Of a stretch of 64,000 nucleotides of DNA, positions 42,582 to 50,841 are shown piece after piece. Numbering within the stretch: the first letter of the stretch is position 1; every line of letters starts with the position of its first letter. Origin of the DNA: Candidatus Nitrohelix vancouverensis (GTDB lineage: Bacteria > Nitrospinota > Nitrospinia > Nitrospinales > VA-1); the NCBI GenBank assembly GCA_015698305.1, contig CP048620.1, positions 832,557 through 896,556 of the forward strand, read 5' to 3'. The translations under genes and the position numbers were made by a program. The notes under the pieces were generated by a model. That model saw nothing but the letters and a program-made list of their open reading frames with translations. It was not told the origin of the DNA and ran no database searches.

Positions 42582-42602
42582 CGGCGGCTGTCGCCGGTTT
42601 AA

Positions 42603-42778
42603 AGTTCGAATTGCATACCATCCTCGGCTAGAAAAATATTCAAGTCCCAAAAGTTTTCAGCGCTCGGATCGGTAGGTCACAGTTCGAATTGCATACCATC
42701 CTCGGCTAGAAAAATATTCAAGTCCCAAAAGTTTTCAGCGTTCGCATCGTTAAGTCACAGTTCGAATTGCATGCCGTC
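42603..42778. repeat. 78-bp tandem repeat of a gene 3' end
   Basis: AGTTCGAATTGCAT begins at 42603, 42681 and 42759 (period 78, two extra copies plus the original). The third copy is the true 3' end of the MBL gene on the minus strand (stop complement at 42755-42757). The first two are nearly identical to each other, including CCAAAAGTTTTCAGCG, and less like the third. They lie past the stop codon. Confidence 0.9.
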
Positions 42779-43507
42779 TTCGGCTAGAAAAATTTCGCCG
42801 GAGTATTCCTGCGCGCAGGCCTTTCGGATTTCATCGAGGTCGCAAGGCGGGTAAAAATGAGTCAGGCAAAGTTTGCGGCAATTCGCTTCGCGCGCCAGCC
42901 GACCCGCCCATTGCGGGCTGAGGTGACCCTTCACTTTCATATCGTCGGGAAAGGCGCATTCCAGAATCATGAGATCGGCGTCTTTTCCCAGCTCGACCAT
43001 CGCTTCGCAATAATCGGTATCGCCGGAAATCGCTACAGACGCGCCGCGCGCGTCGGTCACTCGGTAGCCGCGGCTCAAGGGAATGTGTTCGACTTTCTTC
43101 GATAGCACTTTCAGGTTTTCATAGACGCGTTCTTCTTCATCCTGCTCGCTGAAGGTGATCGCGTATTCGGTGGGACGCAACCATTTGCCGAAGGAGTTCA
43201 ACAATTGATCGAGAAACTCATGAAAGCCCGGCGCTGCGACAATTTCCAGATCGGCGCGACGCGGGTCGGGATAGTAGCGCGAGCCGAACAGGAAGGGAAT
43301 CAAATCACAGATATGATCGGGGTGATTGTGCGTGAAAAAAATACGGTCGATGCGGTGGTAGTCAATGCCTTGATTGAGCAGGGCCTTGAGCGTTCCGTAG
43401 CCCATGTCGAACAGGGTGTTGACGTCGCCGTCCTGCACGAGCAGGCCGGATGAATTGCGATGTAAGGAGGGAACGGCAGTTCCCGATCCTAAAATGGTGA
43501 TTTTCAT
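42755..43507 (-). CDS. MBL-fold hydrolase, RNase Z/AtsA-like
   Basis: This 250-residue metallo-beta-lactamase fold protein starts MKITILGSGTAVPSLHRNSSG and has the metal motif THNHPDHICDL, a later ISGDTDYCEAMVELG (metal-bridging aspartate), the histidine in KGHLSPQWAG and CLTHFYP. The overall pattern resembles RNase Z and related phosphodiesterases. The histidine pattern HxHxDH is HNHPDH here. It lies downstream of, and convergent with, ychF. Its real substrate is not clear. Confidence 0.88.
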   Translation of the reverse strand: MKITILGSGTAVPSLHRNSSGLLVQDGDVNTLFDMGYGTLKALLNQGIDYHRIDRIFFTHNHPDHICDLIPFLFGSRYYPDPRRADLEIVAAPGFHEFLDQLLNSFGKWLRPTEYAITFSEQDEEERVYENLKVLSKKVEHIPLSRGYRVTDARGASVAISGDTDYCEAMVELGKDADLMILECAFPDDMKVKGHLSPQWAGRLAREANCRKLCLTHFYPPCDLDEIRKACAQEYSGEIFLAEDGMQFEL

Positions 43508-43618
43508 GATAGAATTGCAACTTCCTTTCCGGCCCCGCAGTGAAGGCCGGGAGGGCTTCTTCGGGCCTCGTTCTAAAATTTCCGAATTCTATTTTACTCC
43601 TGTTATGAAGCGTATCCT

Positions 43619-44578
43619 ATGATTCTTGTCACCGGCGCGGCCGGATTTATTGGTTATCATCTATGCCGGGCCTTGCTGGACCGCGGCGACGCGGTGGTCG
43701 GTCTGGACAATCTCAACGACTATTACGACGTTGGCCTGAAAAAAGATCGCCTCGAGCGTTTGCTGAGCGCTCCGAATTTTTCATTTCATGAGGCGGATCT
43801 GTGCGACGCCGACGCTTTGGATGCGATCGCTTCCAAGGCGCCGATTCGAAAAATCTGTCATCTGGCGGCGCAGGTCGGGGTGCGTTATTCATTGAGCAAT
43901 CCTCAGGCCTATCAAAAATCCAATCTCGACGGTTTCCTCAACATCATCGAGCAAGCGCGCAAACTTGAGGCGGAAAATTTTGTGTACGCTTCGTCTTCAT
44001 CGGTCTACGGCAACAATCGCAAGATTCCTTTTTCAACTGACGATCGCACCGACGAGCCGATTTCGTTCTACGCCGCGACCAAGCGCGCCAACGAACTGAC
44101 CGCTCATGTTTACAGCCATCTGTATCAACTGCCCGTCACCGGCCTGCGTTTCTTCACGGTCTACGGCCCCTGGGGTCGGCCCGACATGGCGCCCTTTCTC
44201 TTCACCAAAAAAATTCTCGCGGGGGAAACCATCGACGTCTACGGTCATGGAACGATGAAACGCAATTTCACCTATGTGGACGATATCATTCAGGGCGTGA
44301 TGCTTTCCCTCGACCGCCCGCAGGCTTACAAGCTGTATAATATCGGCAACGACCGGACGGAGGAGCTCGAACGCTTCATCGCGGTGATTGAAGAGATCAC
44401 TGGCAAGAAAGCCCTGCGTAACGAGATGGACAAGCAACCGGGGGAGATGACGGAGACCTGGGCGGATATCGAACCGATCCAGAACGATCTGGGCTACCAG
44501 CCCAGCACGGACATCGAATCCGGCATGAAGCGCTTCATCGACTGGTATCGCGACTATTACAATATTCCCGCTCGTTGA
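43619..44578 (+). CDS. NAD-dependent sugar epimerase, UDP-glucuronate 4-epimerase-like
   Basis: This 319-residue extended SDR enzyme has the NAD-binding motif TGAAGFIGYHLCRALL, LDNLNDYYDVGLKKDRLERLL (typical of UDP-glucuronate 4-epimerases), VYASSSSVYG (catalytic serine) and YAATKRANELTAH (the YxxxK pair). GLRFFTVYGPWGRPDMAPFLFTKKILAGE and NIGND follow. It interconverts UDP-GlcA and UDP-GalA or related nucleotide sugars for envelope polysaccharide. Confidence 0.9.
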   Translation: MILVTGAAGFIGYHLCRALLDRGDAVVGLDNLNDYYDVGLKKDRLERLLSAPNFSFHEADLCDADALDAIASKAPIRKICHLAAQVGVRYSLSNPQAYQKSNLDGFLNIIEQARKLEAENFVYASSSSVYGNNRKIPFSTDDRTDEPISFYAATKRANELTAHVYSHLYQLPVTGLRFFTVYGPWGRPDMAPFLFTKKILAGETIDVYGHGTMKRNFTYVDDIIQGVMLSLDRPQAYKLYNIGNDRTEELERFIAVIEEITGKKALRNEMDKQPGEMTETWADIEPIQNDLGYQPSTDIESGMKRFIDWYRDYYNIPAR

Positions 44579-44644
44579 GTTGAAGTCTGGATATGCAAGT
44601 CGTGGGATCAATGCCTTTCAATATCCCAACTCTTAATATAATTT

Positions 44645-44672
44645 TTGGAGCTATAAACCACTGTGCTATAGT
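44645..44672 (+). promoter_or_regulatory. Promoter of the 44704 gene
   Basis: TTGGAG (44645-44650), a 16-bp spacer and TATAGT (44667-44672) with an extended TGC just before it. The start codon is 32 bp further on. Confidence 0.5.
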
Positions 44673-44703
44673 TTCAGAGCTTTTCAACCAGAGGTTCTGA
44701 AAC

Positions 44704-46647
44704 ATGAAAGCATCTCCCCCGCTCAATGTCAGTTTTTGCTCCGCCATTCTCAGTTTTTTCACTTTCCTTTTTCTCTTTTTTACTCCTTCAAAGCTAATCG
44801 CCAAGGCGACTGTGGATCAGGACGCGTCCTGCCGGTCAACGCTGGGTCATTTCTACCTTCCAGAAAAATGCTGGAATGACACCGAAAAGAAAATCTGGTC
44901 GCAACTGCTACAAGGCAAAAAAGCCGATTTGAATTCTTTGGAATTCTGGGACAACGCGCCGAACAAACCCGCGCACCTTCAGCCACAACCCAAATCAAAC
45001 GAAAACTGGGAAGAGCCGCGCCTGATACGCGCTGGTTTTCTAAGAAGCATTTTATTGAATAAAGATTTCAAGGATGAGGTTCCGCACAAGGGCGTGAGAA
45101 TCTCCGGGGCCCTGTTCTGCGAAGAACTGGATCTGTCTTCGTCTCATATCGAGCGCACCGTCTGGCTGGACAATTCCCGTTTTGAAAAAAATGTTTCTTT
45201 CGACGGCGTCAAATCCGGTTTCATGCTGTCGCTGGAAGGTTCTGGAATTTTGGGAAATTTAAATATGCTGGGAGCGGTGATTCCCGGTCAATTGAACCTT
45301 TCGTCCTTATACCTTGGCGGCGGATTCAATCTGGAATCCATCCATGTGAAAGGAACGCTATTCCTGAACGATGCCGTCATCGTAGGCGCGGCGGATGTTC
45401 TTAAGAATCCTGACAATAAAAATATTGAACTGCCCTTCGTGGACCGAAGTCCCAGTTCCGTTTGCCGCGATAGAATTTTCACGAAAGAGAGCCGGGTGGC
45501 CAAGGGCAACGAACCTTCCCTGGCAACGGACAATGCCGAATTGAAAACTTCTCCGGTTGTTCGTGATGATTGTTTGCTGGAACCTGCAAACGGAGTGGAG
45601 AATTTTATGCGCGGCGCCGTTGTCGATGGCGATTTGGAAATGAACCGCGCTCGCTTTTATTACGGATTGGATATGGACCGGGCGCAGGTGGAAGGCATCT
45701 TCTTCATGCGAGACCTTTCCGCCAATCAGTTTATTTTTGTCAATGGATCGGTCAAGGGCAACGCCTATATTGAAGGTTCGCGCATTCAGTCCTTGTTCAT
45801 GGAGGGAACCCGGCTGGGCGGAAGCGTGTTCATCGACCAGAACTTCTCGCGGCATAAAAAAATGTGCCTTTCATTTTTGAAAGTGGACGGTAATGTTTTT
45901 TTCGATCACAGCGTACTTGGCAATCTGGAATTATCTTATGCCTCGGTTCAGGGCATGCTTTCATTTGGCAAAGGGCGGGAGAAATCTCTTTGGCAAAACG
46001 ATTCCCGTCTCGATTTGAAAAACGCATCCGCCACACGGCTTGAAATGGATCTGCACCCGAAGCAAGGCGAAGATAAATTTCCAGGCATCCCCGGCTTGAT
46101 ACATATTCAGGGAATGACGCTCAGCCATTGGGAACTATTGGGCGCTCAGGAAAACCGGGAAGAAGATATGGAAAATCTGAAACACTGGCTTTCCCTGCAC
46201 AAACCCTACACGCCCCAGCCTTATCAGGAAGCGGCGAAAGTTTTGAGAAAGGCCGGGTTCGAGGCGGAGGCATCGGAAATCCTCTACACCGGTCGGGAAC
46301 GCGAGAGACAGGAACTCAGTCATTCCTTTGGTAAAAAAATCTGGTTGCTCCTGATGGATGCTCTGATCGGCTATGGCTACAAAATTGAAAGGTCTCTCAT
46401 CAGCATCGGTGTCATGATAGCGCTGGGTTGGCTGATCTCATTGGGGGCTGGACTGGTTCGTCTCAAAGGAGGGGTTTGGGTGTTCTGGTTCAGTCTGGGC
46501 AGACTGTTGCCGATCATTCGACTGGACGACGAGCATTCAAAATTTCAACTTCACGGTATCGTGAAATATTATTTTTACGTCCATCATATCGTAGGTTTTG
46601 TTCTGGGCTCCTTCCTGCTGGCGGGGCTTTCCGGGTTGACGCGCTGA
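44704..46647 (+). CDS. Large exported/membrane protein with beta-helix-like repeats
   Basis: This 647-residue protein has a signal peptide or N-terminal helix (MKASPPLNVSFCSAILSFFTFLFL), then a repetitive region (about 130-470) with spaced D/N-L and V/A-X-G elements: ISGALFCEELDLSSSHIERTVWLDNS, then MLGAVIPGQLNLSSLYLGGGFNLES and VDGDLEMNRARFYYGLDMDRA. This is a right-handed beta-helix or pentapeptide-like pattern. A helical stretch (PYTPQPYQEAAKVLRKAGFEAEASEILYTGRERERQE) precedes two or three C-terminal membrane helices (about 555-645). This combination resembles proteins annotated as membrane-associated oxidoreductases; enzyme activity is not evident. Confidence 0.65.
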   Translation: MKASPPLNVSFCSAILSFFTFLFLFFTPSKLIAKATVDQDASCRSTLGHFYLPEKCWNDTEKKIWSQLLQGKKADLNSLEFWDNAPNKPAHLQPQPKSNENWEEPRLIRAGFLRSILLNKDFKDEVPHKGVRISGALFCEELDLSSSHIERTVWLDNSRFEKNVSFDGVKSGFMLSLEGSGILGNLNMLGAVIPGQLNLSSLYLGGGFNLESIHVKGTLFLNDAVIVGAADVLKNPDNKNIELPFVDRSPSSVCRDRIFTKESRVAKGNEPSLATDNAELKTSPVVRDDCLLEPANGVENFMRGAVVDGDLEMNRARFYYGLDMDRAQVEGIFFMRDLSANQFIFVNGSVKGNAYIEGSRIQSLFMEGTRLGGSVFIDQNFSRHKKMCLSFLKVDGNVFFDHSVLGNLELSYASVQGMLSFGKGREKSLWQNDSRLDLKNASATRLEMDLHPKQGEDKFPGIPGLIHIQGMTLSHWELLGAQENREEDMENLKHWLSLHKPYTPQPYQEAAKVLRKAGFEAEASEILYTGRERERQELSHSFGKKIWLLLMDALIGYGYKIERSLISIGVMIALGWLISLGAGLVRLKGGVWVFWFSLGRLLPIIRLDDEHSKFQLHGIVKYYFYVHHIVGFVLGSFLLAGLSGLTR

Positions 46648-46670
46648 CAGCGCACCATCCGGGGCGTTCG

Positions 46671-47000
46671 TTACTCGGGGGCGGCTTCGCCGGATTTCAA
46701 GATTCCCTCGTCTAAACAGCCGCAATCTTCGCCGACTTCCATTTCATAGGCTTTGTCGCAGAGAAGTTCGGCGCTGACCCTGCAAAGAGTCGTATAACTC
46801 CCCAAACTCCCGGAACCCTGAAGACGCGTTTCGCTGGCAGCGCCAATTCTTTTGAAGGAGGAACTACTCGAAGCGGAGCTACTTGAGGAGGAACTGCTTT
46901 GTCCGGCGGCGCAGGCGCTGAGCGCGAGAACAAGACTGAAAATGAGCAGGAGTCTAAATGGCTTGCGAAATGGAAGGATGCGGATTTTTAATGGATCCAT
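46671..47000 (-). CDS. Ser-rich lipoprotein with Cys-motif domain
   Basis: This small lipoprotein has lipobox LSAC followed by a poly-serine linker (AGQSSSSSSSSASSSSS). The mature domain has LCRVSAELLCDKAYEMEVGEDCGC, a pattern LCxV(x)nLxCxKAxE..VGxxCxC shared with the next gene's product. I start at the ATG at 47000 (MDPLKIRILPF), which puts the signal peptide first; the frame is open to 47111 but the upstream part is not signal-like. It has no recognised domain. It is probably an outer-membrane lipoprotein and a paralogue of the next gene. Confidence 0.65.
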   Translation of the reverse strand: MDPLKIRILPFRKPFRLLLIFSLVLALSACAAGQSSSSSSSSASSSSSFKRIGAASETRLQGSGSLGSYTTLCRVSAELLCDKAYEMEVGEDCGCLDEGILKSGEAAPE

Positions 47001-47008
47001 TTTTAAAA

Positions 47009-47419
47009 TTATTCGGAGTGAGAACGATTCTTTAGAGACCTGCTTTTGAGTCGCTGTTCTATGTAGACAGCGATTCCTTTTTTCTCCTTGCCGTTTTGAG
47101 TGCATTTGCAAACGTCCCCAACGACGAGTTCAAAGGCTTTATTGCAGCTTAGACTCTGATCGACATAACAAAGATCGGTGAAACGGGCCTCGTCAGGGAT
47201 TTTGATTCCCGTAGTGGGTTCGCCGGATCGAAAGCCCGTCTTATGACCGTCTTCCAAAGGCTTTGCCCAATCGCCTTCGCGGTCATTCTCTATTGCTTCA
47301 AAGACTCTTGCAGAACCGTCGCTGTTTCCCAGAGCCTGCGCGTGGGACAGGGTGGGGATCGTAAACACGAAGAGCAAAATTGAAAAAATAAGCGATGTTA
47401 TTTTGTCAAAGCTCGTCAT
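47009..47419 (-). CDS. Secreted Cys-motif protein, paralogue of neighbour
   Basis: This protein of 136 residues has a signal peptide (MTSFDKITSLIFSILLFVFT, cleavage near SHA-Q). Its C-terminal half contains LCYVDQSLSCNKAFELVVGDVCKC, matching the LCRVSAELLCDKAYEMEVGEDCGC of the downstream gene (8 bp away). No lipobox is present, so the pair has one lipoprotein and one soluble form. The start at 47419 has GAGAAC upstream; an ATG at 47455 also fits the frame. It is likely co-transcribed with its paralogue. Confidence 0.65.
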   Translation of the reverse strand: MTSFDKITSLIFSILLFVFTIPTLSHAQALGNSDGSARVFEAIENDREGDWAKPLEDGHKTGFRSGEPTTGIKIPDEARFTDLCYVDQSLSCNKAFELVVGDVCKCTQNGKEKKGIAVYIEQRLKSRSLKNRSHSE

Positions 47420-47459
47420 AGCGTTCTCATGCCAATTGCAAAACAAATTTTTCAAACAG

Positions 47460-47600
47460 GCGTCGCCTGTATCACACTGATGCAGGTTTGAAAATTCCGG
47501 TCAGCAATTGACTGGCAGGCAACAAGTTTTTCAAAAGCGCATCGCTAATATTAAGCCGATGCAGGTTTAAAAATTCCGAAGGAGCTGGTGTATCCGTGCA
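47460..47600. repeat. 79-bp period repeat of the FIST gene 3' end
   Basis: GATGCAGGTTTGAAAATTCC (47479) and GATGCAGGTTTAAAAATTCC (47558) are 79 bp apart. The second is the 3' end of the FIST gene (stop complement TTA at 47551-47553); the first lies past its stop. Flanking TTTTTCAAA elements repeat as well. Confidence 0.85.
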
Positions 47601-48738
47601 GGAAGGTGGAACTGCCCACCGGCCCGATCTCGCCGTTGCAGAAAAATCCGCCGAGAGGGATGGCCCCCAGTTTTTCCTTGAACATATTCGAGTCGTGGTT
47701 GGGTTCTCCATACAGGTATTGACCGCGACCGAGACAGGAAAACAGCAAGGCGCCGGAACCTTCCGCAAGATCGTTCTTTTCGCTGTAACGGGTGAGGACC
47801 ATGTTGAGGTCCTCCGCCGACATGATTTTATCGCGCAGGTGGAACTGCACCAGTTGACCTTCGCGAAGCATGGCGCCCACGGAAATGCCGCCGGACTCCC
47901 GGTCCGCGCCCATCAGGTTGCGGATGAGGAAATCGCCCTGTTGCGGGTTGTCGTTCAGCGCGTTCATTTCGATGCCGAGGAACAGCGAGGTCTGCAGAAG
48001 CTCCTGGTCTTTTTCATTGAGGGTCTCGTAGATTTCCTGAAGGATTTCCAGCGGCGGTTTGCCGTCCAGGGTGCGAATCAACATCTGGTCGCATTCGGTG
48101 ATGTTCATGGGCTTGCCGATGGGTCGGCATCCCTGCGCCACGACGGTGTCGAGCTGAATGTTCCCGCTCAATGCCAGGCCGACCATGCCCTTGGAGTAAA
48201 TTTTATCGTCGAGGAACAGACGGTTGCCGCCGGGTTGTCGCGCGCCGCTGGCCAGTCCGCCGACTTTTTTGCTGTTCGGGTAGGCAAAGTCGAAGCCCGC
48301 GAGAAATTCCTCGCCGCGAAAAGAAAAGGGATCGGCGAGAAAAATGAAGTGTAGATTTTCCACCGCTTCGACTCCCAGCCACTCCCGCCACACGCTGGGC
48401 GCGGTGTCCTGGTCGGGCAGGTTGAGCGTATCGGAATAAATTGGTTTGATGTTCACATCAGGCAGATGCGCGCAGGTCATGCTGAAGGCCGGTTTTTGTT
48501 CGACCTCTTCCCCTGCCCCGATGATGCCGCCGCCGGTGCAACCGAAAAGGATGCCGGGGGACATCAACTTGGAGACTTTTTCACGAACCGCATCGAGATC
48601 GGTTCCATAGTTGGACGATACGAACAGAATGGTCAAATGCGGCTCTGCCCCTCCCAGTTGCTGTTTGATCGATGCAACGGTCTCTTCGATGCAAGGGTCC
48701 AGTTGTTCATTTGTCGAAATTGCAGAAGCCCATTTCAT
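47551..48738 (-). CDS. FIST-domain sensor protein
   Basis: FIST domains are predicted to sense small ligands (amino acids) and often regulate signalling proteins. This 395-residue protein contains an N-terminal FIST part (ILFVSSNYGTDLDAVREKV, GILFGCTGGGIIGAGEEVE, LIFLADPFSF-like LHFIFLADPFSFRGEEFLAG) and a C-terminal FIST_C part (LVQFHLRDKIMSAEDLNMVL, ALLFSCLGRGQYLYGEPNHDS, LGGFFCNGEIGPVG). There is no kinase or cyclase domain fused. The gene is single and its partner unknown. Confidence 0.9.
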   Translation of the reverse strand: MKWASAISTNEQLDPCIEETVASIKQQLGGAEPHLTILFVSSNYGTDLDAVREKVSKLMSPGILFGCTGGGIIGAGEEVEQKPAFSMTCAHLPDVNIKPIYSDTLNLPDQDTAPSVWREWLGVEAVENLHFIFLADPFSFRGEEFLAGFDFAYPNSKKVGGLASGARQPGGNRLFLDDKIYSKGMVGLALSGNIQLDTVVAQGCRPIGKPMNITECDQMLIRTLDGKPPLEILQEIYETLNEKDQELLQTSLFLGIEMNALNDNPQQGDFLIRNLMGADRESGGISVGAMLREGQLVQFHLRDKIMSAEDLNMVLTRYSEKNDLAEGSGALLFSCLGRGQYLYGEPNHDSNMFKEKLGAIPLGGFFCNGEIGPVGSSTFLHGYTSSFGIFKPASA

Positions 48739-48902
48739 GTAAAATTCTCCCTGTTCATATCATTTTGATTGCAAGTATCATTTAGATGCACTCGATTCGA
48801 TTAAGATTTATGTCCGATCTGGCGCGCCAGCGTTTGCATCTTGACAGCGGCCCGCTGAGGCGGCAATCTAGCTGTGATTGACCCTTATTCGAGAGGACCC
48901 TG

Positions 48903-49259
48903 ATGTTCATCGAAGTCGAACCGAACAAAAATATAGACGCTTGCATCAGCCAGATGTACCGGGATGTTTCGTCTCCGCGCGAGGCCTATTGTATCCAATA
49001 TCAGGTGGATGGAAAAGACGAAACCGTGCGCCTCATGGGTTACGACCGGGACGAAAACCAATTTTGTCCCGCTTACGCTTGCGCCATCGAGGAATCGGGC
49101 GATGGACTGGCCTTATTGATCTTCGGTGGAAACGGCGGTTTGCGCATGAAACTGCTGGAGGATGAGTCGGACTGGAGCGTCGACGCGCCGGGTCAATGGA
49201 GCGAAACGCATCTCATCTACCCCAGCGACAGTTTCATCGTTTACAAAGATCAGATCTAA
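48903..49259 (+). CDS. Small protein of unknown function
   Basis: This 118-residue soluble protein begins MFIEVEPNKNIDACISQMYRDV, then EAYCIQYQVDGKDETVRLMGYDRDENQFCPAYACAIEE, and ends FIVYKDQI. It is acidic, with no signal or membrane segment. I do not recognise the family. It is divergent from the FIST gene. Copies of its 3' end follow past the stop. Confidence 0.6.
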   Translation: MFIEVEPNKNIDACISQMYRDVSSPREAYCIQYQVDGKDETVRLMGYDRDENQFCPAYACAIEESGDGLALLIFGGNGGLRMKLLEDESDWSVDAPGQWSETHLIYPSDSFIVYKDQI

Positions 49260-49345
49260 GTTGAAACAATATTTGATTGTTCATAAAGACACGATCTAAA
49301 TCCTGGCCAGGGTTGCTGTTTGCAAATATCAGATCTAGGTCAATT
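49243..49345. repeat. Degenerate 40-bp repeats of a gene 3' end
   Basis: GATCTAAG (49253), GATCTAAAT (49293) and GATCTAGG (49332) are 39-40 bp apart, with a conserved upstream block: TTTACAAAGATCA, TCATAAAGACAC and TTTGCAAATATCA. The first is the true end of the gene at 48903-49259. Confidence 0.65.
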
Positions 49346-50779
49346 TCAGGGCGCGGGAACCGGCGCAACGCCAAGGGCTTTTTCGGCGGCCTTGGTGCCG
49401 TCGAGAACGCAGTCGGGAATGCCAATTCCGTGATACGCGCTTCCTGCCAGATAAAGTCCCGGATGCGCTTCCATTTCTTTTTCAATTGAGGCGATCAGTT
49501 CGCCGTGTCCCACCTGATACTGCACGTTGGATTTCCGGTTGTGGTAGACCTTGCAGAAGACCGGTTCCTGTTCGATCCCCATCATGAATTTCAGTTCCTC
49601 CCGAACCATCGTCACGATTGCGGACTCCTCCTGCTCCGCCATGTCCTCGCGCTGGGCGCCGCCGACAAAGACGCGGAGCATGACATGGTCGTCGGGCGTG
49701 CGTTTGGGAAATTTGGACGAGGTCCAGGTACAGGCCAGAATGCGTCGCCCTTCGTTGCGCGGGATGACGAATCCGAAGCCGTTCAGCGGATGCTCGAAAC
49801 CTTCTTTTTTGAAGGCGATGGAAACGGTGGCGGTGGACACGTATTTGATGGTCTTCAATAATTCGGAGGCTTTGGGCGCCGTCGGCTCGATCAGCTTCGC
49901 TGTGATGCTGGCGGGGCAGGAGACGATGACAATATCCGCCTCAAGCGCTTCGCCGCCCTCAACGTTCACCTTCCAGCCCTCGCCGTTGCGGGTGATGGAG
50001 TCGATGCGGGTGTTCGGGCGAAACTGAATGTCTTTGGATTTTTCGAGAACCGCATCGACCATTTCTCCGAGACCGCTTTGCAGGGTCATGAACAGGGAGA
50101 AGGGCGCGGGGCCTTTGGGCGCAGGCGTTGCGGGTTTTTTCATCAACATGTCGCGTTTGCGCGCCAGCGCGCCGAGAATGAGCGAGCGGTATTTTTTTTC
50201 CGCCTGCACGAACATGGGGAAGGTGCTTTTGATGCTCATGGTCTCCGGGTCGCTGGCGTAGATGCCGGCCAGCATCGGTTCCGCCATTTTGCGCAGCGCC
50301 TCTTCGCCGAGTCGTCGTCTAATGAAGGAAGCCAGACTTTCATCCTCGTCGTTCTTTTTACCGGGAATGATGAGGTCCATGCCCATGCGAATTTTCCCCG
50401 ACCAGCTGAACAGCGGGCTGAGGGCGAAGGGCAGGAATTTGGTCGGGATCATCAAGCTCAAGCCGTCGGGCATGGTCACCAGACGCTGACCGGTGTAGAC
50501 ATAGGTCTTGGGTTGCTCCGGGTTGGTGCCCATCAAACGATGCGCCAGCCCGAGGCGTTTGCAAAGCTGGATGGCCCAGGGTTTCTGCGAGATGAAAGAG
50601 TCGGGGCCGCGTTCGACGATAAAACCGTCGAAGCGTTCCGTATGAATCTTGCCGCCGAAATGTTCGGAGGCTTCGAGAACCTGACATTGCACATCGGCTC
50701 CGTTGTCGATTTCTTCCTGAATACGAAAGGCCGCCGCCAGTCCGGCGATGCCGCCTCCAATGATGATGATTTTTTTCAT
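49346..50779 (-). CDS. hemY: Oxygen-dependent protoporphyrinogen/coproporphyrinogen oxidase
   Basis: This 477-residue FAD enzyme (HemY/PPOX type) catalyses the aromatisation step of heme synthesis. The FAD motif is IIIIGGGIAGLAAAFRIQEEI. Other motifs are VLEASEHFGGKIHTERFDGFIVERGPDSF, EPMLAGIYASDPETMS, and a C-terminal LYLAGSAYHGIGIPDCVLDGTKAAE, which is the FAD-binding end of the family. Heme made by it could serve the Cld-family protein and cytochromes. The family contains both protoporphyrinogen and coproporphyrinogen oxidases; I cannot distinguish these by eye. Confidence 0.9.
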   Translation of the reverse strand: MKKIIIIGGGIAGLAAAFRIQEEIDNGADVQCQVLEASEHFGGKIHTERFDGFIVERGPDSFISQKPWAIQLCKRLGLAHRLMGTNPEQPKTYVYTGQRLVTMPDGLSLMIPTKFLPFALSPLFSWSGKIRMGMDLIIPGKKNDEDESLASFIRRRLGEEALRKMAEPMLAGIYASDPETMSIKSTFPMFVQAEKKYRSLILGALARKRDMLMKKPATPAPKGPAPFSLFMTLQSGLGEMVDAVLEKSKDIQFRPNTRIDSITRNGEGWKVNVEGGEALEADIVIVSCPASITAKLIEPTAPKASELLKTIKYVSTATVSIAFKKEGFEHPLNGFGFVIPRNEGRRILACTWTSSKFPKRTPDDHVMLRVFVGGAQREDMAEQEESAIVTMVREELKFMMGIEQEPVFCKVYHNRKSNVQYQVGHGELIASIEKEMEAHPGLYLAGSAYHGIGIPDCVLDGTKAAEKALGVAPVPAP

Positions 50780-50841
50780 GCGCTTATTATGTCAGGTTTG
50801 TGAGTTGTCGGCAAACGCTTCAAGCGGAGCATTCTACCGAA

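Noticed and set aside
47472-47768. A 98-residue minus-strand frame ending in GIFKPASV near the FIST gene
   Set aside because: It is a frame created by the duplicated 3' end of the FIST gene and reads out of frame through that gene.
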